From the NCBI GenBank assembly GCA_016709305.1, contig JADJNA010000017.1:1-64000 (forward strand): a stretch of DNA of 64,000 nucleotides, read 5' to 3'. The position numbers and the translations under genes are program-made. Position 1 is the stretch's first letter, and each line of letters begins with the position of its first letter. Positions 34,846 through 44,395 of this stretch are shown here, piece after piece. Origin of the DNA: Candidatus Villigracilis saccharophilus. Lineage in GTDB: Bacteria; Chloroflexota; Anaerolineae; Anaerolineales; Villigracilaceae. The notes below the pieces were generated by a model. That model was given only the letters and a program-made list of their open reading frames with translations, did not search any database and was not told where the DNA came from.

Positions 34846-37800
34846 TCATGGATAACAGAACACGCGCAGCTTTGCTCCAACGGAAGCTGCGCAGGTGAGT
34901 GCGGAACGCAGCAGGTGCGCTGCCTGTACTGATTCGGGCGATGCGGGGTCTCCGCCTAGGTATTTTATAAACCTGTCCTTGGAAAGGGTGTTCCCCAGAA
35001 ACAGCCAGACCTCACGGTCTGCCAGCGGATGACGGATGACCGTCTGAATTTTTTCCCAGATCATTTCCCCATCCCCCTTGCCGAGTAAAATGCGTTTTTT
35101 AATTAACGGATTACCTGGACTTGGCCATGCTTCATCCCACCTGTCCAGATTGGGAGGGATCGACTCGTTGTACATCCCCAGGAAATTAATATTTTTGGTT
35201 GCCTGGCCGATCACCTCCTGAAGTGCGCTCGCCGAACACGGGCGTCTGCTTGAACTGGCTTTGGCATGAATAAAGATCACCTTTTGTTTTTTCGTGTCGG
35301 CTAAAATGAAGTCGGCAGATTCAGTGCCCATGTCATCGCAGACCATGATGTCCGGATTCTCAAAGAACTTTTCGAGCCCGCTGCCTTTTCCCAGGTTTCT
35401 GATGATTCCAAAGAGCGTGTTTTCAGACCACGGGATTTCCCGGGGCGAATCCTTTAGTTTTTCGATCTTCTCCTCGGTGACAGTCCCCAGCTTGGACGAG
35501 GGGATAAGCACCTGGCACACATCAAACTGATTGGGATCAAACCCCGGTCCAACCTTGAACATGGGTTGGTAGAATTTCCCCAGCGTATAGATGTAATTTA
35601 CAGTGGCGGGGATGACGCGGAAGGATTGCTCCTGATTGAGATAGGTGATTGGACTGCGGGGGTCCTCCGCGTCTTCTTTTGGATTGAAGGCTTTATCGAA
35701 CTCATGTGATTCCAGGAAGTATTTTTCCTTTTGCTGATCATAACGGATGAAGACCTTGTAAGGCTGCTCATTGGCCATGATCGTGAAATGATATTGAGAC
35801 TGAGCATGGTCTGCCCGATCCGGATCGAGCGTCACGTCACATGCGGAGTCCTCGATCCTGAGTTCACTGCCATTGTTTTTGTTCAAATAATTTTCCGCCA
35901 CTTTCTGGAGGTCCAGCAGGATATGTTTCGGAGTCGGATCTCCGGGTACCGGGTGTTCCACGGCATAGCGGTGGAACGTGGACAGGGGGCTGATGGTCTG
36001 ATTTGTTATTCGCACCACATCCCGTATCCACTTTTCATAATCATGCAGGGAACAAGGCTTGCTGGATTGGGACACGCGCCCGCTGCCAAATCCGATATAG
36101 CGCCTCAGCAGTTTGGTATTCACCGGGTGGTTTGTTTTTTCCAGGGTATAGCCGGTGGCGGTGGCGCAGATCTGCGAATGGTCATCGAACCCCGCAACCG
36201 TGTTTTGAATGCTTTGCGCGTAGATAGAGTGTGAACGGATCGCGTTGGGAGCCAGGTTTGCATTCTTCAGGGAAACACCCGTCAGGCGGCTGGCTGAAAT
36301 ATTGCTGAACAGCTTTTTGAGATCATAGGAATTCACCACATTGCCCAGTCCCGTCTCCGTATCGTCCAGTGGGAGTTGTCCGGAACTGTCATAGTAGGCA
36401 ACCACCTCGCCGATTTCCTTTGCAATTGTGACCCCGAGCCTGGGCTCGAGGAAATACATGTTTTCAAGCAAGGGTGATCGGTGGAAAGAGATGTGCAGGA
36501 AAATGATGAGATGTTCCTCGTCAAACCGCCTGTATTGGCCTTCCCCATTTATAAACTTATTTTCCAATGCCCCGCAAAATTTTTCCCATTCGAAATTTTC
36601 TCCCTTGGAACGCAGGTTGACCATGCGCGGCAAAACAAGATCCTGTTGTGGGTCCAATGCATCGAGATCCAGGGAACCCGGAATTTCTCATCCATATAGG
36701 AACAGATCGGCTGGGTCTCGAACAACCCGGCCAGCCAGTCCTTGCCAATGGCCAGGTTCAGTGCTTTTTCGCCATGCTGGACCAGGGCCTGATCATATTT
36801 GAGATATCCCGTCCAGAGCTGCTGACGGCTTTCGGATGAATGGTCGAGCACATATCCCTTCGCCTCCGCCACCCGATGCGGGTTACGAATAACCCGCCCG
36901 ATCTGTTGGACCAGGGAGCGGGCGTTCTGCAGGGGGTCGAACAGAGCCAGAACCTGAAACCGTTCATCATCGATGCCCTCCATCAATTTGAACTGGTGGA
37001 CCCAGAATCTGGCCGTGATGCTGCGCGGGTCCGGCACGCTCTTCCTTTTACGCGGATCTTCGCCGCTATCAGAATAATTTTCATGAATCAGTACGTAATC
37101 ACATGCATTCTTTTTCAGTGCGGAAGCGATGCGATCCATGTGTTCCTGTTTTTCACAACGGATGATGACACGCACTTCGTCCCTTGCAGCTTGCGGGAAT
37201 TTTTCCTCCAAAAATGCCAGCAAATCAGCCACGAACTTGCCCGGATCGCGGGTCGGTTTGCGGGGCACGAATTCCACAGTCCGTAAAAAACCATCCTGAA
37301 CTGCCTGGTGGAAAGTGTAGCTGAATACATGCTCGAGGTTAATGTCAAACAAGTTGGTGTCATTGCGGTACGGGGTCGCCGTAAAAATGATCTTAGGCGC
37401 ATCAAAACTTCGCAGAACCTGACTCCAGGAAGAGGCTGGTTCGTAATGGCCTTCATCTACAATGACCAGGGAGATATGGGCAGTCAATTTCTCCCACTCC
37501 GGGTCGGCGTCCTCCGCCAGATTGCGGACCTTCTGTATGGTCGCCACCAGCACCGTGGCGCCGTAGTCTTTGATCTCCTGCATCAGCCCGTCTCCGCAGA
37601 GTTCTATCACTGTTTTTGGAATGCTGTCGAGCGGATGATTTGGGGCAAGTCGCTTAAAAAAACCTTTCTGCACATCTCGAAATAACTGCTGCCGGAGTGC
37701 GACCCGCGGGACCAGGATCAGGGTACAGCCAACCTCCGGCAGGCATCGGGCAAGGGTGGCGATGACACCGGTCTTTCCGCTGCCGGTAGGCATGTGCACC

Positions 37801-37931
37801 AGGGCGGACCCTTTGATCTGTTTGCTGGAACGGCGGGCAAAATAATGCCGCATCCGTTGAACGGCTTCAAGCTGATGCGGCCATAGGGAAAGCTGGTCGA
37901 TAACAGGAAATTCTGGGATGGTTTCCATCAT
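34846..37931 (-). pseudogene. SF2 helicase with putative C-terminal nuclease region, frameshifted
   Basis: One protein of about 1,028 residues in two frames that join if one base is added to the G3/C3 run at 36672-36674. The N-terminal half is a restriction-type helicase: LWPHQLEAVQRM, Walker A MPTGSGKTGV, VIVDEGHYEP, FTATPYR and QQIGRVIRNPHR. The C-terminal half (about 600 residues) is not assigned, but GTESADFILAD followed by VIFIHAKAS resembles a D...(x)xK nuclease core with His in the usual acidic position. GGAG precedes the ATG at 37931. It could be an ATP-dependent anti-phage or DNA-repair nuclease. The break is probably a sequence error. Confidence 0.75.
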
Positions 37932-38288
37932 GAATTTCTCCTCTTAATTTGACTCCCGGCACGGTTTTGAATTGTTTATCGGATGATTTCTTGTAATGAA
38001 CTTGTCTGGATGGAACAGCGATATTCTTGATTCCAGTATAGGACATCCATCGCTTCAATTCAACCACCTGGGTGAGAAAAAACAGGAGTCTGATGAATTC
38101 TTTTCACACAAAAAGGTAATGAAGTGTTGTAGAATAAAATTGAGATATGGATGGGAAAACTCTTCTCTTTCAGTTGGTGTGGGAATAATCAGTCCGATCG
38201 ATACCCGATCGAAAGCTGGGTCGCGAAGAATCCTCTGACCGGGAAGCTTTTTATGAAAAGAAAAATGCAGTCCAGTGAAGGAGTTGCA
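37932..38288. other. Divergent intergenic region (no gene seen)
   Basis: Separates the helicase gene from the alpha/beta hydrolase gene. It must hold both promoters; I see TAGAAT and TAAAAT -10-like hexamers at 38130-38142 but no convincing -35. An in-frame upstream extension of the hydrolase is rejected because a good SD fits a later ATG. Confidence 0.4.
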
Positions 38289-39701
38289 ATGCCGATAAAA
38301 TCTAACGCAAAAAAAACAGCCGCTCGGCAGCGATTCAACCAGGCGGTGATCATTATTCACGGGATCGGGGAGCAGAGGCCTATGGCAACCCTGCGCAGTT
38401 TTGCGGAAGGAGTGCTTCCAATACCCAGGCAGGGCGGAGAAAAATACTTTAGCAAACCGGACCCGATGACAGAGTCGCTTGAACTTCGGAAATTACAAAA
38501 TCGATCCCAGCCGCGTACCCACCTGTTTGAATATTACTGGGCTTACAAGGTGGAGGGAACGCAGATTGGCGATGTTTTAAACTGGCTGAAAACCCTCCTG
38601 CTCAGAAAACCACGCGCGGTTCCAGGTCAGCTCATGCCTCTTTGGCTTGTTTCATGGTTTCTGATCGCGGTCATTGTATCAGCCGCAGGTCTGGGGATCT
38701 TGAATAAGTTCGTGGATGCCACCCTCAAGTCCCCTTCCTTTTTTGTGGCGGTGCTCAGCGCGCTGATCCTGGCAGGCATCCAATCGGTCGTCATTTATTT
38801 TATCGGGGATGCCGCGCGATACTTGAGCGCAACAACCAGGAATATCCGACTCCGGCATGAGATCCGCGCTGACGGGATGAAACTGTTGAAGAAGATCCAG
38901 GAGGCGGGGACCTATGATCGGGTGATCTTCGTTGGGCACAGCCTGGGGAGTGTTATTGCCTATGATATTCTGCGCCAGGTCTGGGAGGAATATCAGGAGG
39001 AGTATCGAACCCCTCAAAAGTCAGACCAGCCGGCACTTGTTAAAGTGGAGCAGATCGGTGAAGCGCTCAGGACACATAGAGCTGAATACACCGTTCAGGA
39101 TTACATGGAGGCACAGATCGATCTCTGGAAGGAGCTTCGTTCGCTGGGAATGCCGTGGCTGGTCACGGATCTGGTCACAATTGGAAGCCCACTTACCCAT
39201 GCGGCCATGCTGCTTGCGCGTGATGAAGACGACCTGCGTGCCAGGCAGCGCCAGCGGGAGCTGCCCACCAATCCTCCTGAATACGAAATTGAAAAGATCA
39301 GAAAAAATGAACGACGGGTATATTCATACCGGGTCTGGGACAAATATGGAAAAAAGAAGGATATTCCTCTGCGCGCATTGCATGACGCCGGCTTATTTGC
39401 CTGCACGCGCTGGACGAATATTTATTTCCCGGCTTACTTTAATATCTTTGGAGATATTGTGGGCGGTCCGCTTGGAAGGCTGTTTGGCGCGGGAATCCGG
39501 GATATCGCGGTCAGTTCCAATAGATTTCTGTGCGACCATTCTCTTCTGGCTCACAATGCTTATTGGAATGGCGCTAGAAAGGTGGAAAAGCCTAATCCAG
39601 GCAAATTGCCGGATTCCCTGAACATAATTATTCAGGCGCTTGACTTGGACAATAAAAATTACTATGCACCCATACCCGGCCGGCAGTCTGTCAGATCGTG
39701 A
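38289..39701 (+). CDS. Membrane-associated alpha/beta hydrolase
   Basis: 470 residues from the ATG at 38289 (AAGGAG seven bases upstream). AVIIIHGIGEQRP is the oxyanion-strand HG motif and VIFVGHSLGSVIAYDIL the nucleophile elbow (Ser in GHSLGS). Between them two hydrophobic segments (about 120-142 and 152-175) are inserted, so the enzyme is probably tethered to the membrane. The catalytic Asp/His are not securely located. It may hydrolyse lipids or esters. It is followed after 60 bases by a SUMF1-like lipoprotein gene and may share its transcript. Confidence 0.75.
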   Translation: MPIKSNAKKTAARQRFNQAVIIIHGIGEQRPMATLRSFAEGVLPIPRQGGEKYFSKPDPMTESLELRKLQNRSQPRTHLFEYYWAYKVEGTQIGDVLNWLKTLLLRKPRAVPGQLMPLWLVSWFLIAVIVSAAGLGILNKFVDATLKSPSFFVAVLSALILAGIQSVVIYFIGDAARYLSATTRNIRLRHEIRADGMKLLKKIQEAGTYDRVIFVGHSLGSVIAYDILRQVWEEYQEEYRTPQKSDQPALVKVEQIGEALRTHRAEYTVQDYMEAQIDLWKELRSLGMPWLVTDLVTIGSPLTHAAMLLARDEDDLRARQRQRELPTNPPEYEIEKIRKNERRVYSYRVWDKYGKKKDIPLRALHDAGLFACTRWTNIYFPAYFNIFGDIVGGPLGRLFGAGIRDIAVSSNRFLCDHSLLAHNAYWNGARKVEKPNPGKLPDSLNIIIQALDLDNKNYYAPIPGRQSVRS

Positions 39702-39760
39702 TCTCATGCTAAAAGTCTGGATGATCTTGTAATCATGTGGTCAAAAAAGGAACACAGTGT

Positions 39761-40675
39761 ATGAAAGAAAGATCACTCTTTTTGTTGTACCACCTGCTGG
39801 CTGTGTTGCTCCTGCTGTCAGCGGCATGTGCCGGTGCTGAGCCAGTACTCCTTACGCCAACCTCCCTGCCACCCACGCAAACCCCCATGCCCAGTAATAC
39901 TCCGCGACCGAGCGAAACCCCACGGCCAAGCGATACTCCACTGCCGACCATCACGCCTGAGGGTGAGATCGGTTCCACATGGGTGCGCGCGAAGGACGGT
40001 ATGGTGATGGTGTATGTGCCAAAAGGTGCCTTCAGCATGGGCAGTATCACAGGCGAGCCGGATGAAAAGCCGGTCAGGGTTGTGGAGATGGATGCTTTTT
40101 GGATCGACCAGAGCGAAGTGACCTATACGATGTATGCCCGCTTCGTGCCAGCCCGATCTGGCCCGCAGCCCGTTGTGAATGTTTCGTGGGAGGAGGCGTC
40201 TGCCTATTGCGCCTGGGTGGGTAGCCGCCTGCCGACGGAGGCGGAATGGGAAAAAGCGGCACGTGGTACAGATGAGCGCGTGTATCCCTGGGGAAATCAG
40301 CCCCCAGCGGGTGATCTGGTGAATTTTGCCGATGTGAAATCACGCCTGAGCTGGGAAGATGTTAACGTGGATGATGGGTATGGAAACGTTGCGCCTATCG
40401 GAAAATACCCGGCCGGCGCCAGCCAGTACGGGGCATTGGACATGGCTGGCAATGTCGCGGAATGGGTCAATGATTGGTACGATGAATCTTATTACAGCAC
40501 AGGTCCGCTGAACAATCCAGTGGGACCGGCAGAAGGCTTTTTTCGTGTTTTACGCGGCGGCTCATGGTTCAGCACTGCGGCAGGCGTCCGTGTTAGTGAA
40601 CGCAGTTGGTACATCCCTGAAGCTGGGGCGGACTATAACGGGTTCCGCTGCGCGCAAAGTACTGTCATGCAATAA
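39761..40675 (+). CDS. SUMF1/FGE-domain lipoprotein lacking FGE catalytic cysteines
   Basis: 304 residues. MKERSLFLLYHLLAVLLLLS then AAC is a lipoprotein signal with lipid-attached Cys, followed by a Thr/Pro linker of TPxPS-like repeats (about 33-68). The FGE-sulfatase fold spans about 75-300: MVYVPKGAFSMGS, VTYTMYARF, LPTEAEWEKAARG, GNVAEWVNDWY and RGGSW. The two cysteines of true formylglycine-generating enzymes are absent (RGGSWFSTAAGVRV), so it is not a sulfatase activator. The role is unknown, probably extracytoplasmic binding. I chose the ATG at 39761 over an upstream GTG because it begins the signal peptide. Confidence 0.85.
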   Translation: MKERSLFLLYHLLAVLLLLSAACAGAEPVLLTPTSLPPTQTPMPSNTPRPSETPRPSDTPLPTITPEGEIGSTWVRAKDGMVMVYVPKGAFSMGSITGEPDEKPVRVVEMDAFWIDQSEVTYTMYARFVPARSGPQPVVNVSWEEASAYCAWVGSRLPTEAEWEKAARGTDERVYPWGNQPPAGDLVNFADVKSRLSWEDVNVDDGYGNVAPIGKYPAGASQYGALDMAGNVAEWVNDWYDESYYSTGPLNNPVGPAEGFFRVLRGGSWFSTAAGVRVSERSWYIPEAGADYNGFRCAQSTVMQ

Positions 40676-41148
40676 CTCTCCCGCACGCATGCAATCCCTG
40701 GTGATCACCAAAATGTGTGAATAAGCAGAAATCAGCCGATCGAGATATTCCAATCGGAAAACTGTTCCCTCATTGAAGAATATTCGCCGGTACATGTGCG
40801 CTCAAGAGATGACGATGACCGTGGTACTATGGGTATTCAATTCATCTGGAGGATCGGGATTGACCTGAAATATTTCCAAATGTTTCACCACTATTTTCAT
40901 TACATCCGGCAGATTGCCAACGTTGTGTTTTTCCATTGCCACGAAACATTCACCACAATCCTGGGAAATACGGCTTTGATGGAGCTCCAATTTGATTCCC
41001 AAATATAATATCAACATTGATAATACCAGGCTGCAGCCCACTTGATCGGTCACGGTTGATTGGGTCCAAATGAGTCAGTCAATAAAACCCCTCAGATTAT
41101 CAAGCCCGTTCCCGGGCAGGTCTCATTATTTTTACAAAGGAGTGAATT
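40676..41148. other. Intergenic stretch without recognisable gene
   Basis: About 470 bases. Short open frames on both strands (for example 40802-41053, minus) have no SD, no homologue I recognise and low-complexity composition. SD AAAGGAG at the right end belongs to the next gene. Possibly decayed sequence at the edge of the accessory block. Confidence 0.4.
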
Positions 41149-42363
41149 ATGACAAGTAATAAAAACGATCAACCAAAGCCCGATCTGAACACCCTGGCGG
41201 TCTGGGCGGGCGAGGAAAATAAGGATTTTTGGCAAAGGTCCACACAGGTGCCGGTTGTGCATAGCGTATCGTATGGTTATAAAGATCTGGATACCTGGTA
41301 TGAGGTCGCCACTGGAAATGAAACAGGTCATATCTACAGTCGAAACACAAATCCCACGGTGGATGCATTTGAAGAAAAAGTTCGCCAATTGGAGGGCGCC
41401 GAAGCCTGCACCAGTTTTGCGACCGGCATGGCAGCGATCAGTAATACACTTTTCGCGCTGCTGTCACCAGGTGACCGGGTGGTTTCTGTAAAGGATACCT
41501 ATGGTGGCACCAACGAGGTATTCACAAAATTTTTACCGCGCTTGAATATCAATGTGACCTTGTGCGATACGACCGACCACGAAATGATCGAACAAGAAGT
41601 TGCCAAAGGCTGCAAGGTTCTATATCTTGAAACCCCCACCAATCCCACGCTAAAAGTGGTCGATCTGGAACGCCTGATAACGGCGGGGCACGCGGTCGGT
41701 GCGACTGTCGTGGTCGATAATACCTTTGCGACCCCGATTAACACAAACCCTGTCCAGTTTGGCGCCGACCTGGTGGTGCACAGCGCCACAAAATTCATGG
41801 GCGGACACGCGGATGCGCTCGGCGGGGTGATTTGCGGTTCCAAAGACCTGGTCCAGGAAGTTTTTCATTATCGTGAGATCACGGGCGCCACACTGCACCC
41901 GATGTCAGCCTATATGCTGCTGCGCGGTTTGAAGACGCTCGGCTTGAGGGTTGAAAGACAGAATGATAATGCCTTAAAGATTGCCCGTTTCCTTAAGGGA
42001 CATCCGTTCGTGAAAGATGTGCTCTATCCTGGGCTCGAATCTCATCTCCATCACGAGATCGCAAAAAAGCAGATGCGCGGCTTTGGGGGAGTATTGAGCA
42101 TAATCCTGAATGGCGACTTTGAATCTGTTAAAACATTTCTGCCCCGCCTTAACTACGCTCACCTGGCCGCCAATCTCGGCACGGTCGAAACGGTTGCCGG
42201 CCCCCCGAGGACGACCAGCCATGTGGAGGTAACTCCGGAACAGCGTGCGGCCCTGGGCATCCCGGAAAGTTTGATCCGTTATTCAGTCGGCATCGAATGC
42301 GTGGATGACCTGATCGCAGATTTGAGTCAGGCTCTGGACTACACCAGCGGCAAACTGAAATGA
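41149..42363 (+). CDS. Cystathionine gamma-synthase family PLP enzyme
   Basis: 404 residues of the Cys/Met-metabolism PLP family: YSRNTNPTVDAFEEKVRQLE, CTSFATGMAAIS, YLETPTNPTLKVVD, VVDNTFATP and the PLP lysine in VVHSATKFMGGHADALGG. It could act as cystathionine synthase/lyase, O-acylhomoserine sulfhydrylase or methionine gamma-lyase; sequence alone does not decide. SD AAAGGAG. It stands alone, with no sulfur-assimilation neighbours and no SAM riboswitch visible. Confidence 0.88.
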   Translation: MTSNKNDQPKPDLNTLAVWAGEENKDFWQRSTQVPVVHSVSYGYKDLDTWYEVATGNETGHIYSRNTNPTVDAFEEKVRQLEGAEACTSFATGMAAISNTLFALLSPGDRVVSVKDTYGGTNEVFTKFLPRLNINVTLCDTTDHEMIEQEVAKGCKVLYLETPTNPTLKVVDLERLITAGHAVGATVVVDNTFATPINTNPVQFGADLVVHSATKFMGGHADALGGVICGSKDLVQEVFHYREITGATLHPMSAYMLLRGLKTLGLRVERQNDNALKIARFLKGHPFVKDVLYPGLESHLHHEIAKKQMRGFGGVLSIILNGDFESVKTFLPRLNYAHLAANLGTVETVAGPPRTTSHVEVTPEQRAALGIPESLIRYSVGIECVDDLIADLSQALDYTSGKLK

Positions 42364-42615
42364 TCTTCTAAAACCAGGCCGTTCTCGATGCGAAATTCGT
42401 TCATGAACGGTCTGGCCAGAATGTATAGTATTGGGATTGATCAACACGATTCGATTCCCTGCGGAATTTATCACGGGCTGCTTCCATCAGGAAGATGGTA
42501 GACCATCTCTTTAGGCTCAGGTCCTTTTTCCCAAGCGCCGCGAGGATAACTTGAAATAGCGAGCGGTTGATATTTCTGAGATCACAAGCTTGGGGTTAAA
42601 ATTCCGTTTGTTCTC

Positions 42616-42631
42616 CAAAGGCAAGCCTTTG
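42616..42631. promoter_or_regulatory. Palindrome before the AspT-type gene
   Basis: CAAAGGC-AA-GCCTTTG, perfect 7-base arms centred about 23 bases before the ATG at 42647. Could be an operator or an mRNA hairpin in the 5' region. Confidence 0.35.
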
Positions 42632-42646
42632 TAAAGATAGATAAAA

Positions 42647-44266
42647 ATGACCCCTTTCGCTGAATCAATGTTTGTCTTATTTGCCATCCTGACACTTGGC
42701 ACGTGGCTTGGTCAATGGTCATTGCGCGGAGTTTCTCTGGGTACGGCGGGTGTGCTTTTTGTTGCCCTGTTGTTCGGCCACTTCGGGCTGAGCCTTCCCC
42801 GCGAATTGATGGATTTTGGCCTGATCCTGTTTGTCTATTCTGTCGGATTGACTGCGGGACCGAGTTTTTTCCGCACTTTCCGCCGGCGTGGAATGCAGTT
42901 CGTTGTCCTCGCCCTCGTCATTGTGGGCAGCGGGGCGATCCTGACCGCGTTAATTGCGGTCCTCCTTAAATTATCACCTGCGCTTGCCGCTGGATTGTAT
43001 ACCGGCGCAATGACCTGTACCCCCGCGCTTGCTTCCGTGCTGGACAGTTTGCATCGTGTGCTGCCCGCGGAGGCTCCGCTTGCTTCTGTTGGTTATGGTA
43101 TCGCGTATCCGTTCAGCATGATCAGCATGGTCTTGCTTGTTCAGTTTTTGCCGGGCCTGCTTAAACGCCCGGTGAAGCTGGAGGAGCGGGAATGGCTTGC
43201 GCAAAAAGCAATCGAATATCCCGGCCTGGTGGCGCACCAATTTCGGATCACGAATCCAAATTGTGACGGACGAAGTGTGGCCGAAGTCAATCCGCGCCGG
43301 CTGGCGCAAGTTAATCTCTCGCGTGTCAAACATGGCGAGCGCGTGTTTGCGGCGACGCCTGAAACCATCCTGCATCTGGGAGATGTGGTCATGGCCGTCG
43401 GTTCTGCAGAAGAGCTGGATAAGATGACCCTTCTGCTTGGCGAGCGCACCAACGAACGCATGGACGTCAACGCTCAGGTCCTAAGCATGGACGTCGAAGT
43501 CATGGACGAATCGCTGACCGGCAAAACGCTGGCGCAAATGCGGGTATGGGAGCAGTTCACCGTGGTCATCACCCGCATCCGCCGCCAGGGACTGGAGATC
43601 GTCCCGCAGGGTCTGGTCACGCTTGAAATGGGTGACGGCATCCGAGTCGTGGGTGAGAAATCAGCCGTAGAGGCTTTTGTAAGCAAGGCGCAAGGCTCGC
43701 CGCGCCGCGCCAGTGAAACCAGCATGACAGCCTATCTGGTCGGTTTGTTGATCGGTGTTCTGGTCGGCTTGATACCTGTACCATTCGGTCAGGGTGTGAC
43801 CGTCAAGTTAGGGTTGGCGGGCGGCGTCTTTCTAACCAGCTTGCTGATCGGTCACTTTGGAAGGGTCGGGCCGTTTCGTCTCTACGTCCCGCCGGCTGCT
43901 AAAAATCTAACGCGTGAACTTGGCTTGATGCTCTTTCTGGCAGGTGCGGGTACGAACGCGGGCGCTCATCTGGTGGACGTGTTAAAGGATCAAGGCTGGG
44001 TCCTGCTATTGGCAGGCGCGGGCATCACCCTGTTTTCCGCGTTGACAGGCTTGGTTGTGATGATAAAAATCTATAAACTTAATTTGCTATCTGCCATGGG
44101 GGCGTTGACTGCGGCCATGACCAATCCACCTGCACTGGCTTCAGCCAACAATCAAACAGAAACAGACCTGCCGTCCATCGCTTACGCCAGTACCTATCCT
44201 GTAGCACTTATTTTTAAAATTTTATTTGCCCAGGCCTTGGTGGAGATTTTTAGCAGGTTGTTATAA
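42647..44266 (+). CDS. AspT/YidE-type transporter with RCK_C domains
   Basis: 539 residues. Two membrane halves (about 1-185 and 365-535) each contain the duplicated AAE-family motif: GLILFVYSVGLTAGPSFF and LMLFLAGAGTNAGAHLV. Between them lie two soluble RCK_C (TrkA_C) domains (about 200-280 and 290-370), as in aspartate:alanine exchangers and YbjL/YidE. Substrate unknown. No clear SD. Confidence 0.85.
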   Translation: MTPFAESMFVLFAILTLGTWLGQWSLRGVSLGTAGVLFVALLFGHFGLSLPRELMDFGLILFVYSVGLTAGPSFFRTFRRRGMQFVVLALVIVGSGAILTALIAVLLKLSPALAAGLYTGAMTCTPALASVLDSLHRVLPAEAPLASVGYGIAYPFSMISMVLLVQFLPGLLKRPVKLEEREWLAQKAIEYPGLVAHQFRITNPNCDGRSVAEVNPRRLAQVNLSRVKHGERVFAATPETILHLGDVVMAVGSAEELDKMTLLLGERTNERMDVNAQVLSMDVEVMDESLTGKTLAQMRVWEQFTVVITRIRRQGLEIVPQGLVTLEMGDGIRVVGEKSAVEAFVSKAQGSPRRASETSMTAYLVGLLIGVLVGLIPVPFGQGVTVKLGLAGGVFLTSLLIGHFGRVGPFRLYVPPAAKNLTRELGLMLFLAGAGTNAGAHLVDVLKDQGWVLLLAGAGITLFSALTGLVVMIKIYKLNLLSAMGALTAAMTNPPALASANNQTETDLPSIAYASTYPVALIFKILFAQALVEIFSRLL

Positions 44267-44382
44267 TTAGGGGAGATTCGTAATCTCTGTTTCTTCATAT
44301 AGCGCATCGGCCGTGTTCACTCCCTCCAGCTTCGAAAAAAATATGGGTATCGCGGATGTTCCTTTGGGCCATAAAAAGCCTG

Positions 44383-44388
44383 TACAAT
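44383..44388 (+). promoter_or_regulatory. -10 box of a leaderless-type promoter
   Basis: TACAAT ends 7 bases before the ATG at 44396, with no Shine-Dalgarno. Confidence 0.55.
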
Positions 44389-44395
44389 CAGCCTG

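Noticed and set aside
39761..40675. SUMF1-like gene as aerobic formylglycine-generating enzyme for the sulfatases
   Set aside because: The catalytic cysteine pair is missing, it is a lipoprotein, and the sulfatases have their own anaerobic maturase 9 kb away.
34579..40748. tRNA-fMet as integration site of a mobile island
   Set aside because: No integrase and no repeated tRNA 3' end was found by eye between 34.6 and 41.1 kb.
40802..41053. Short minus-strand frame of 83 codons
   Set aside because: No SD, no recognisable motif, overlaps an equally long frame on the other strand; treated as noncoding.
41030..41148. SAM riboswitch upstream of the Cys/Met enzyme
   Set aside because: No conserved SAM-I-like core or terminator structure is apparent in the leader.
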